Part shown: piece after piece, positions 24,471 through 36,400 of the stretch
Layout of the letters: every line of letters starts with the position of its first letter
Numbering within the stretch: position 1 is the stretch's first letter
From: Parus major
Lineage: Eukaryota > Chordata > Aves > Passeriformes > Paridae
Reading direction: 5' to 3'
DNA length: 64,000 nucleotides
Assembly: GCF_001522545.3 (NCBI RefSeq)
Contig: NC_031773.1
Coordinates: 20,036,302 to 20,100,301 of the forward strand
Position numbers and translations under genes: made by a program
The notes under the pieces: model-generated
The model's input: the letters and a program-made list of their open reading frames with translations, nothing else
Databases searched by the model: none
Told to the model about the DNA's origin: nothing

Positions 24471-26098
24471 GTATGTGCCCAATTTTTTAGTTTCCAAGTT
24501 TTGCTTTATAATAGAAAAAACCAATAAAACCTATTAGAAACTGAAACGGTACAGATTATTTTACCACGTTAATCAGGAAACATGTCACATTTGAGTGTGT
24601 GTGCACATGTAATTTTATAATAACCCTAAACAAATTATTTTCCAGGTAAATTTCTACTTGTTGAGTGCATGAATTTGACTTTAGTTGACTTTAGATAGAT
24701 TTCTAGAGTTGTTTTAGCTACTCCTAATGCAAATAATTAACTGTTGCCTTTTAAATAGATGGAGTCCTATAATCTAAATTTTATACAGAGAATTATACCC
24801 TTTTGTCCTGAGTAAAATATTTGTTCTTTTATACCACTCTCACATCAGTTCTGTTTAGTCTTATCTGTACAGTTGTTGTCTGATTAAATCCTAAATTTAA
24901 GAAAAAAATTTTTATTTTTTTTTTTAAATCTCAGGCACTTTTGTTTTTGAATTGACTTCTACAGGTAATTAAAACTTGGCACACAGCTCAGTGAGAAACA
25001 AATTATTTAAAATGATAGTGCAGATCCTGCATTCAGTATCTGTTGATGATGATGATGATATATAGGTAAAAAGAGTATTTTTCATTGAAGGTGATGGAAA
25101 GCAAAACCATCCTGAGCCTGAATAGGTGTGTGTAAACTAAAAGTGTCTAAATCTTAGAATCTACCCAAGGCCTTTAGCTGAGTATTGGCAAGACCTCAGA
25201 CACTGTGCAGCCCCCTGAATGCCTGGGTTGTGCTGTTTCCCTCATCATTGACCGCAGAATGGAGCATGTAGCACTTTGCTTGGTGACAGGCGTGTTGGAT
25301 GTATAGTAGCATTCATACAAGTGACTTCATGTGTGCTTCACTTCCTCAATCATAACTTTTCACTCAGCTGTTTAAAAGTAAAATCAGTTTCAGGGATGCA
25401 GCTGAGGTGGAGAGCAAAAGCAGATCCCTAGCAGGAGTTGGCAGTGTGGGGCAGGGAACAGCTGTTACAGGGGCTCTGTGGCAGGCTGGGAAGGTATCTG
25501 AGCCCTGTGTTCCTCACAGGGAGTGGGGCTTTTCATCAAATCACCATGATTAGCTTTACAAGACCGTACATTGAAGATAAGTCTGGCTTACAAGTAAGTC
25601 TCAGAAAGCCTAGGAACTATCTTTAAATACAATTTATCCCACTGCGGTGAATTTTTTCTCCCAAAGGAAAGTAATGAGTCACTGAGAATAGATCTGCTCT
25701 AAGCATTGACATGTACATACATCTTTATGTACCAAACCTTAAACCCATTTCTGGTCTTTGTTAAGCAAGTGCATTTTTAAGTTTGTGGCCTCCAAATTTC
25801 AAATGCTACTCTCTTAATGTCACCTAACATATTCAGCTACATGGCTTTAGAAAACGTGTGTATGTTTTTTTGAAGAAGCTTTTATCTGAGTGTAATTGCA
25901 GTAAATACTTTCTTTTCTTCTGTAGCTAAAATTTTACTAGATTCACATATGATTCTTGTGGGAAGAATGTCTGTAGGGCTGGTTTGCATTTCCTTATGTT
26001 CCAAATATTTTGTATTTGCTTTAAAGTTTTAAAATGTTGTTACATTTGCAGTATTATCAATTTTATAATCAGAAAGTTTGTTATTTTTTTCTCCACAG
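24471..26098 (+). other. POT1 intron after coding exon 4
   Basis: A 1.6-kb intron with a short GAT trinucleotide run at about 25045-25060. A richer patch at 25120-25560 was not identified. Confidence 0.6.
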
Positions 26099-26146
26099 AT
26101 TTGCATTAAACCAGGAACAACTGCTGCTTCAGAAACTGCATCTGTG
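26099..26146 (+). CDS. POT1: POT1 coding exon 5 (linker, residues 134-149)
   Basis: A very short 48-nt, phase-0 exon with a strong acceptor (TTTTTTTCTCCACAG) and donor (GTG|GTGAGT). The product ICIKPGTTAASETASV closes the extra module and provides an Ala/Ser/Thr-rich linker into canonical OB1. Skipping it would keep the frame. Confidence 0.9.
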
Positions 26147-27333
26147 GTGAGTTTGTATTTGGGATATTTTTAAATCACATGAGATTAACTGGATGTAAAT
26201 AAGAAGGTGTGGCATTCGTTTTTGTTCCTGTTTAATTTACTTCTGTTCTCTTATCCCAGCAGTCATTAGCTTTTACTTTTGCAAATAATATACCTGGAAC
26301 ACAAAATAACATTTGAAAAAAGTAGTATATTTTCTATACTTGTATAGTTCCCATCTCAATCTTCAAATGGACTTCATGTTGCTTTAGGAAATTTGAACTA
26401 GGAAGGTAACTGTTGGTCTAAATAAGATTGTATGCTTGTGTTGTAAAACCAAAAAAAAAAGGAAATATTAAACTTCCTTTGTTTTAAAATCAGACTTCCA
26501 ATACTGGTCTTAACATTTGTTTTGATTTCTGTTTGGAGCAAGCCCTTATGTGCCTAAATTAAATAGTATTTTAAAGACAGAGGAACTGGTTTGTGAAATT
26601 GTAATGGTCTTCATCATGATTTTAAAGATTCAGTACCAATGGTGATGGAGCTCATTTTGAATTTTTATTTACCAATGGTGATAGAGCTCGTTTTGAATTT
26701 TTATTTACAGTCTCGTTTTTTCAGTATAGTACTTGAAAACGTAAGTTATCAAGCAGTTTGAGAGAACTTCTTTCTTTAAAATAATCTAATCAGCATATAT
26801 TACAACCTTAAGATGAGAGGAGAATAGTCCTTAAACTGTAGAATGTAGCCCCTAATTTCTCAAATCTGCCAGAATTGTGGTATTTTAATCAGATATGCAC
26901 AGTGGCTGTGAGACGGAACCCCCGCACCAGCCCAAGACAAGGAGTCTGTACAGTGACACTGCCAAGCAGAAATACAAAGCTATTTCTGTTTGTGCTTTAA
27001 AAAGTCTCTGGATGGACATGTTAAAATGGATCAGTAAAAAAGTCTCTTTCATTGTTCTTTATTGTAATGACTTCTACTCACCTGGTTCGTGTATTGAAAC
27101 TTATTCAATTAACTGGTTGGCTTATTGTAAGAAAGATGCAATCCCGGAAAGAAATTAAGTGTCTCGTGTGCTTTCTGAGTCTCAAGTGAATAAGATACAA
27201 AGAAGTAGATAACCTTTATTTCTTTAAGATGAAATAATTATGTCTGAGGATGAATGATGTTAAAAGGCAAAATTCTGTGTGAATGTTTGAATAATTTTTA
27301 ATTTTGTTCCCTCATTGTATCATGCCTTTTCAG
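26147..27333 (+). other. POT1 intron after coding exon 5
   Basis: A 1.19-kb intron carrying a 36-bp perfect-register tandem duplication (26635-26706). An open frame at 26895-27158 has no family match. Confidence 0.6.
26635..26706. repeat. 36-bp tandem duplication
   Basis: Two adjacent 36-bp copies beginning ACCAATGGTGAT differ at two positions (A/G changes), which indicates a recent duplication. Confidence 0.95.
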
Positions 27334-27448
27334 TCTGTTGCTCCAAAATATGTTTATACTCCCCTCAATCATCTAAAAGATGGAACTATAGTGAACTTGT
27401 ATGGCGTTGTGAAATTCTTCAAGCCTCCATATATTAGCAAAGGAACTG
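27334..27448 (+). CDS. POT1: POT1 coding exon 6 (start of canonical OB1, residues 150-187)
   Basis: The acceptor CCTTTTCAG and donor ACTG|GTATGT flank the exon. The product runs [17 protein letters not shown] and continues into [14 protein letters not shown]. Lined up with human POT1 residues 3-41, it keeps the single-stranded-DNA-contacting segment. F177, K179 and Y182 correspond to human F31, K33 and Y36. In mammals the protein begins at about this point; here the exon is internal. It leaves in phase 1. Confidence 0.97.
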
Positions 27449-30400
27449 GTATGTACTATGTTCAAGACATTTGAAATCTTCTCCAGCCAGAATTGTTCTT
27501 ACTATGTTTGTTAAAAATCAACCAAAACAACAAATTCACATGTTCCTTTAACCATAGTTTTGATCAGCTAATACCAAGGAAAGAGGAGAACAAATAAATA
27601 AGAGATACCAGTCACTTCAGGCAGATTGGTGAAGACAGCAAATTAAGAAGGTTCTTAAAAGAGATTTGTCATTTGTCCAGCTACTTTAACAAGACTTTGG
27701 GCAACTGAGGATGTGGAACATCTTAAGTAGACAAGCGCTGATTGCTGGAAATCATTAGGGCAGCCATTCTGTCCACATATATAAAAACAGTGAAGTTAAA
27801 TGCACCAACTTTCAAAGCAGCATGTCTCTGAAGCAGCTAGGAGATTTTTTTTTTCTGTTGAGTCATTTGCCAAGTTAATCACTTCAATTTCTTAAGTAGT
27901 AGAAATTTAATAGGGAAAATGATTATTTATTTAGCAACTAGTCCTTGCCTAAATGTAATTAATAACTTCCTAATACGTCTTCCCTGTGTATTTTCAGTTG
28001 ACATTATTAAAATAGCACAGTGTAGCTAATACTAAAATAGTATCAGTAGAGAACAGGGATGCAGTCTGATATTTCTTATTTATGAAGATAGTTGTAATTC
28101 ACTTGCTACTTTATAATGAAAATCTCTAAGACAATTTTAATCAGTCTGGGTTTTTGAGTAAAAATATTCACTAATCAGTCAAATATTTCAGTGTTGGTTT
28201 TTGATTTTTTTTCACTATCCAGAGTGATGATTGCTTGAGAGGGTACAAAATGGTCAACGATTGTTCTGTATTGTCAGGGCACAAAGTGGGTCTTGTGAGA
28301 AAATTTTGTGGTTGCTTTAGATCTGGCCCAATCCTACACCAATGCATTCTCTGTCTGACACAGTAATAATAGGATCATGTAGCTTTTAGCTGGTGCCCAC
28401 TGGAAGCATGAAAGTGGGGCTACTGTGCTTTATCCAGATGGATTTTTATTCACTATATAGGTACGTTCTGAGGTACAAGATGCTGCTCCTTCTTACACAT
28501 ATTAAGGCTTAAGGATGAGGTCTTGCTCTGTGTTCCCATTAAAGGTGGGTACCACTGGACTGGTGCCTAATTTAATCTGGCTGGTTTATATAATCTATAA
28601 TTAAAAGTTCATCATTTCCATTGCCATGATAGCATTAGATGCATGTTAAAACACTGATGAATGAAATGAGTTTTCAGTATGTTTATAAATTATTTTTTAC
28701 AGATAAAGTTGTTTTAGCTAAGCATGCTTTTGCTTGAGGCATATAGTCTGAAATGTCTGTATATGAGGGCTTTATGAGTTCTGAAAACTGTCCAAGAAAG
28801 TGCTTTGGGTCTTGCTTGGTACAAGAGACAGGCAGGATTTTGTCTGCTAGAAGATCTGTTGGAAGTGTTCAAAATTATATTCTAACTTTCCTTCCCCAAT
28901 AGTTTAAGAGTCTTAAGATATTTTTAATTTTTAACAAAGATTATATTCTCCTCTCTCCCCTCCCTTACTCTTTAGGATATCTCAAGTACTTAACCTTGAG
29001 ATTTAATAGAAAAGAGAAGTAAACAGAAGAAAAAAGAGCCTCTGTCTTTGTAGTGTCCAATTTCAAAGATTATGTGCTTGACCATGAAAGTTTTAGGATG
29101 TTAAAACGTGACACCTACTGCTTCCCCAGCCCTTATTTTCATGTAGATATTGGTCAGTATTTTCCATAAAGCAGGGAATAATGAAGAATCCTTGCTGCTG
29201 GTTAACAGTGTCACAGCATGAATGTCCTGTTTTTCTGAGGAAACCTCCATCTAGCATTTTATCATAGATGCATGCAGTCTACTTGTATGTCACATGTTCA
29301 GTTAAAATCTCATCCTACCTAGACATGCGTGTAGATTGTAACTATTTTATTTTTATGAAATATTTCTTAGAATCAAAATTAATAAAGGATACCAAGTTGT
29401 AAAAGATACTTCTAAAAAGCTTGGCCGCTTCCAGGTCAACAGTTTTACATGCCCAAAATGCAGATTAAGAATCAAATCAGATTCTTAAAGAATTTTTGAA
29501 GCCCTAAGTTTTATTTTTATTTTCAGTTTTTATTTGATCTTGAGCCAAGTTAATCAAACAGCCCGGAATTTGTTTAAAATTATGTAGCTGAAAGAATGAA
29601 CTCGAATTTAAACTATACCACTTGGTTAACTTGAATTACAATAGTCAAATTTTATCAAGTAATAGCAAACCAACTTTACAGTGCAAAGCAAACCCATCAC
29701 AGAATGTTGTGGTATCCATTTGTGAGGAAGCAAACTTAAACCTGTAGTAGTTTTTCTTCAAAGTACTGTATTCCATTTGGGGTTTTTTTTCTGAATCAAA
29801 ATGTTGAGGATTTATTTAAGTTTTGCAGAACAGAATAAAAACAGTTGCAGAGGTAAAGGTAGTAATTTAATTTTTGGACCCCTAGAGATTAGAATAATGT
29901 TTTCCCTTCTGTTCACAGTGGTTTATATGCATTTCTTTTTTAAATAACCACTCTTTCTAATCTTCAAGTATAGAAGATAAATAAAAGATACTTAGAGGAA
30001 TTAATAACAATAGTAAATAGTTGAATAAATAATTAATAGAAATCTCAAGACAGTTACTTTGATCTACAGTTTAAAAATTACATCATTGAAACATCTGTTT
30101 AGCCAGATGCTTCTGGTAGTTACCAAATTGTATCTCTAAAGCGAATCACCATGTTAGAAATAACAAGCCCTAGTAAAACAGTTTGGTTCTTCAGGGGTTT
30201 TTGTTTTGGGTTTCTGCAAAATGTATTTGATTGTACATATATATATATACACACACATAGAAGTGTGTGTACATTTTTATTATTTTTTCTTGTCTTGTTG
30301 AAGTATAAATGGTAAATTAACTAGGTCAATTTCTTGGTGTTAGTGCAGACACTTGTGTATTGAAAGGCCTCAGTAATTCTTGAAAACAGTATTAAATGTT

Positions 30401-32577
30401 TCATTTAGTTTTGAAGAGAGAATAATTTGCTACAATAATCTCTGCCTTTTTTGTATGTATTGAAATAAAAGAAACAGAAGGCAATCTTTAATTAGAGTCT
30501 CTGACTGCTAACAACATTGCCCAAAACCTTTTTATCTCTTGGAAGGGAGTAGTTATTGGTTCAGGGTAGTGTGTTTTCCACTAAATGTTACTGAGAAATA
30601 AATTTGTGATTGCCCAAAAGGGGATGTGTAATTAGATCAGTGCTTTCCACCTTAACAATTTATACAAGCATATTAGTCAGGAACTGCTGAAGTCCTCAGT
30701 AAAACTATAATAAATATTTATTCAGTAAATGATAAACAACTTGTTGGTCCGACAATATCAATAGCTACTAATCTGGAAAGCTTTTTTAGCAATTCTGGTT
30801 TTCTTAGGATGACTGAAAAATGAGTTGGTATGTGAAGCTGTGGGGTTTGGGGCTTTCGTGTTTGTTTTTTATCTATCTGTACACACTGTGGAGCAATGCT
30901 GGATTTCTGCTCATGCTAATAACCAGCATAACAGAGATTTCCATAAAAGATTAGAAATGCTATGGAGTTGTGAAAGGAAAGTTGCAACCTGAAGAATGAA
31001 CCTAGACTGTCATGATAGTGGAGGCAACTTGAGATTTTCAGTAACTGTTACAGAGCTGCAAGAGATTTCTACTTCAAACTATTTAAAAGACCTAGAAGCT
31101 TGACAATCAGCATTCTCTATGCAGACAGTGTAACCTTCTCATATTTGGTAATAGTTGTGGATTTTTTTATGAAATGAAATAAAGAACTCATTAGCAAATT
31201 ATAGCAATTGTATTTTTAAAGAACAGTAAGGACTAATATGGAAGAATATAAGAAGCATGTAAGACACATGCAGACTATCATGCTGTACTTTCATTTAAAT
31301 TAAACATGAGTTATGTCTCCTTGTTTTTGTAACAATTGTGGGATATTACAAGCATCCTTACAGGTAGCTGTCCATGGCAGGCGGTTCCTCATGTAATGTT
31401 AAGCCTAAGTGAGAACACCCCTTCATAATAATTAAATATATTTTAAAAAAAGGTAAATGCAGTTTGTAGTTTTGTGTAGTGTCAGCTGAAATACAGTGCT
31501 TTTACCAAGACAATCTAGTATGAAAGTAAAAGGCTTTCTGCCATAGCATATAAATTTGCTGAACTGTGCATCCATTGTGTCGTATTTTTAAGTCAAGTTA
31601 TTCCAAGTAACATCTACCAGTGGTAAAATTTTTTTAAGGAAAATCAGTGGATTTTTTTTTAACCAGTGGAGTGAATTTCTGTAGTAAAGGAAAATTGACT
31701 CCAGTATGTAAACTTCCATTATTTATTCACTTGTTAGCTTGGTAATGAAGGGATTTTGCTTTGTTGGACGGTACATTGAGAAAAATCAAGTGTGACCAAT
31801 GGTATTATATGACTAGCTGCGTCATAGAGTTACAGCTCAGGGAAATTGGGGATTTTGATAATTTAGATTTTTTTTCTCTTCTGTTTGGATTTTCTTTTTA
31901 AGAGATGGTGTCTCTTGGATAGCATACATGTTCTGTAAGCTGAAATGGAAAATACAGGTTTCATTTATGTCATCCACAAATATTGCTGTATTCTGGGCTG
32001 CATTGTTATCTTTGTATCTTGTTTTGATTTTACTTTTTAGATCATTATTAGAAATGAAATTCCATCAAGTTTAAATTCAGAAAGGCATATTTCATATTTT
32101 TACTCTGTTCTTGTGGTATATTTGTCTATCTTGCATATTTTGTTGAAGTGGAGGATATGTAATTTATGCTTTAATTTCCTTGTAGAACTCATTACCTTGT
32201 CAGAAATAGTGCAAAATAAATCTTAGAAACTTATTTTATAAAATTGTAGATATGCTCCTCATTTTGTAGAACACATAATTGAAACATGAAAGAATAGGAT
32301 GCCTGTTCCAGACAGAAGGAAAAGACTTGTGTGTCCTTGCACACAGAGATGTGCTTAACCACACGTTTCATTTTCAGTTATTTGGGCTAATTATTGGCAA
32401 GATTGGCCACACTTCAGTTATTATGATACTGTAAAAAATTAACTTTGAAAAAGTTAATATTTAAAATGTCATCGTAGAAAAAAATTGCCCATAAGGGTGT
32501 TCCTTCCAAATTTAGTATCTGTGTATTAATAATTCCATAATGCCTGTTATTCATCCAGACACTTTTATATTTTACAG
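27449..32577 (+). other. POT1 intron after coding exon 6
   Basis: A 5.1-kb AT-rich intron. It has a TA/CA microsatellite at about 30234-30264 and many A/T tracts, with no recognised transposon or additional exon. Confidence 0.6.
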
Positions 32578-32708
32578 ATTATTGCTCAGTTGTAACACTG
32601 GTGGACCCATCAAATGTGAAGTTGACATGCAATCTTTTTAATGGAAACGTAGATTTTCTACCAAAAATTTACAAAGTTGGAGATATTGTTCGATTTCATA
32701 GAATAAAG
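32578..32708 (+). CDS. POT1: POT1 coding exon 7 (OB1, residues 188-231)
   Basis: The acceptor TATATTTTACAG and donor AAG|GTATGT flank the exon. It encodes [19 protein letters not shown] and then the stretch ending [10 protein letters not shown]. It matches human POT1 residues 42-85. D188 (human D42), F208 (human F62) and R229 (human R83) occupy OB1 positions that contact telomeric DNA. Entry phase 1, exit phase 0. Confidence 0.97.
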
Positions 32709-33458
32709 GTATGTACTAGGATGTGTTTATGTGCTTGCTTTTCTGCAGTGAGAGGACCACGGTAATAATTCAGTTCTACACATACAGAAATTAACTCTTG
32801 GAGATACTGGATAAAACAGCTGATTGTTAGAACAGCTGTGGTTATGGTATGGACCAAAACTGAAAGTAAACAATGACATTTTTTCAACAACAGTGTTTAT
32901 TAAACTACTTGACAAGAAATCATGTGGTACTTCTAGATGGACAGAGTTTAACTGACATAAATTGGCACATTTTAGTCCTGTTCAAGCTGATAGAATTGAG
33001 GAGTTTCTTTAGGTCTTCTATTATGGTGCAGTTTAGGTCAGCTGGAGAATAACTCCAATATAGCAAATCAGTCTGGGCTTGTTAGTGTGCAGTGTGCTCC
33101 TGCTGCTGCTTCAGTGTTACTCTGCAATACTTCCTATCTGTCTGTCTGAAAGGGCATGCAGGAAACTGTTCATAGCTCTGGTACTGCTTCTGCTGGCTGT
33201 TTTTCTTATGCCTGCTGCAACTGTATGGGGAGGGGGAACCATCCTGCAGGGACTGAATGGAAGTCTTGTAATGCTGGATCATACATAAAGAGGTGCTTAA
33301 TAGGACCAAAGATGTGATTTTACCATTAATTTGCAACATAACCATACGTAATTTTGTATTTACTTTTTGTGTAAAATAATTATAGCGGAAATTAATAAAG
33401 ATAATGAAAGAGGCCAGTGGCAGGTGGGGGGGGGAAGAAGAGCCCAGTTTGCATATCT

Positions 33459-33478
33459 GAACACTCTAGAGAGTGTTC
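33459..33478. repeat. Palindrome with 9-bp arms
   Basis: GAACACTCT, a 2-base spacer AG, then AGAGTGTTC, an exact inverted repeat. It does not have the 3-base spacing of a steroid-receptor element. Confidence 0.9.
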
Positions 33479-36400
33479 TAGGAAACTGGAGAGATGTAAG
33501 AAATTTAGGATTGTACAAAAGGATGATTAAAGGGATAAATATCCATAGTCCTAAGCATGTGTATTTTGATATGCTGTAGCAGGAGAACAAAGAAAAAAAC
33601 CCCAAGACAATAAATGTAAAAGGTAGTAAGATTTAGCCAGTATTTCAGTTTCATACTGCTGAGATTGTTACAAAAGAACTTGCTAAGATTCAGAAACAGT
33701 CTAGAGTTATTCCTCTATATTATATGTACTTACCATTGAGAGAGAAATTAGCTAACCTATTCTGAGTTAGTATAAGGTTTCTCTGAGGTCATCTGTATAT
33801 ATAATGAGAGTGGAATTAAATTATTATATTTTGAAGCTTGTGGTGCTGATCAGTACTTGAGATGTGTTATCAGTCTTGGAAGTTCATGATTTTGACTTCA
33901 GATGGGAAACTCTTACACTAAATTTTAATATTTTCTCTGAAACCATCAGGGTGAATGTTATACAGATACATTCAGTTTAGAAACTCAGTGGAGATAAAAA
34001 CTTGTTTATTTCTTCTGAAACAGAGTATGTATTTTATATATGTGGAAGAAGAAAGTAGAAAGGATCTGGTTAAGAAGAATTGAAAAGTTGTATGGCTGTG
34101 GTAGGTCAGTATTGGATTTCTAAGTACACATTAAGAAAATAAACAAGACCACTGTCAGGAAATTGATGTTTGCACCCTCTTTTATACAAACATAGTAATG
34201 TCTATCTTCTACTATTTATTATTATCACAACCTGACTAAGGAAACCTACCGATACAGCCTACAGGTAAGGGACCTCACTGTTCTAATTTGGCATCACTTT
34301 TTTAGATGATCATTCTAGAATTCTTGTCAGTTGGTACTTTTATCATTCTCCAGGATGATGTTCCAGGATTTAAAGAGAAGGTCTATCAATTTGCTTCTCT
34401 TATTTTTTTTATTTCATCCTGGTTGAGCTGTTCTAAGTAGTTTCCAGTCCTAACAGACCTCCAGCTGCTCACAATCTGTGTCTCTTCTATATCTCTCTCT
34501 ATTCACATGAGCTCAGAGCTTGTTTAATTACTTTCTAAGTGAAAATGATCTAGAGTTACTAAGATGTCTTTTTCTGGATGGGAATGTTCTGATTACCCCC
34601 AATAAAGAAACAGGTATTTTGGAAGTTTTCATAGCTGATCTGAACAGATGTAAATCTGACACAAAAGGCTGGTGTCAGCTTCTGGGAATGAACTGGGAGA
34701 GGGAGGACTTCTTCGTCTTTCATCCATGAGCAGCATAGTAGGTATGACTTCTAATTACACTTTCTGCAGTTCTTCCTTCACTCTTTCCTGCTTTTGTATT
34801 CAGGCTTTAATCACCTTCTCTCAGCTCGAATGGAAAGCAAGCCAGGGTAGCAGAGGCCATAGTTTGTCAAAGCAGTGCTTATCAGTGGGGGCATAGATTA
34901 CACAGCCTGAAGAGCATGTGTGCACGTTCTATCCTTTGAGGGAGATTGAGGGAGCAGATGTGCTTTTGAGGGACTTCCAGGGAGTTGACATTGATAGCAA
35001 ACACATTTTAAAAATTACTGCTCCCAGTTAACACTATTGGCTTCTAATGGATAACTTCTCCTCATAGTAACAGAGGTGTTGACAAGATCTGATGGTCAGA
35101 GCTAATAAGAATTTAATGAAGAGGATTCTGCTGGAATTACTGGGGATAGAGAGTAATTTAATTTGCCTAATATTTGATGCAGAGAAGGAAAATTTAAGTG
35201 TCTTAGTAATAAAACTGGAAAATTATCTAGTTTTAATTACATTTCTGTTAATTTTCTTGAAGTGCATCTTTATGCATGGCATCATATGATGATTTCTCAT
35301 GAATTACAGAATTTAGTGATTCACAGCACTGTACCCAGGCTTTCAGCCACAATCAATGCTCTGCCGAGATTGTGGAAGACCAGCCCCCCATCTCCCAATA
35401 TAAAAGCCAGGCCATGATCTATTTGTCTAGTCTCCTTCTATCTTCATGTCAAAGGAAGAGTTTTCTTAGGTTGATTTTTCTTGGACATTCTTGTTTATTG
35501 TTCACTGTGAATACTCTTAGTATCTTAGAAGTAATGCCTAATGGTGCACTTAAACTGTGGGAAGAGGCAGTCTGCTGGAACTGGCTATACCTGCAGTATT
35601 TTACCCTTCCTTGACTTGCAAGTTTTGGCTGGTATTCTGCCTTTCATAAAATACTTCAAACCCTGCCATGATGATAGAATAGTTAATTTTCTCATTGGCT
35701 TTTCTCTAGTATTCCCTATTACTTCTGAGTGATTCACAAACAAGAACTTATTTACTCACTTCCAGTGAAGAGATCTGGTATTTGATTTCCATTTTAATGT
35801 TTGAGAATTGGAAAAAGTGAGGCACATTCTTATTTTGGCATTCATCTTGTTCAGTGTGCTCTAGTACAAGTACAGTGTATTTGTTCAATGTGGTCAGGAT
35901 GTCCAGGATGCGTTCTGGTGGATCTTTTTCCTTAGTATGTGGCATTGCAGAGCTGTGTGGTTCATGTGTAACACTAAGAGAATGAAGACAGAGACAGTGA
36001 ACTCTATTATAAACTTCACTTGCATGACTTTCTTGGCATAATGCACATTCTGTAACAACTACAAACCCTTAATTCTCTAGCTTTTTGTCACAGTAATCCT
36101 GATACTGTTCTCCTCTCCTACTTTCATTAACCTTAACTTCTATACATAGGCACCAGTTGCTGTAACAAATGAAGTAGAAATGGTAAAGTTGTCCCTCTCT
36201 TTCTTAGATAGTACTGTTGCATCACCACTGCGCTTCTCAAGTCATGCATTGTGTAGGAAAATGGTCTATAGAAAAATAGGGTCATGGGGGTTATGGAACA
36301 TGGTATCATAACATAAATGCATCATGAGCTGAACTGAGTTTGCACAGGCATCAGTAACTGTCATCTGAACTTGGAATAATTATGGATTATAATCCTGTTG

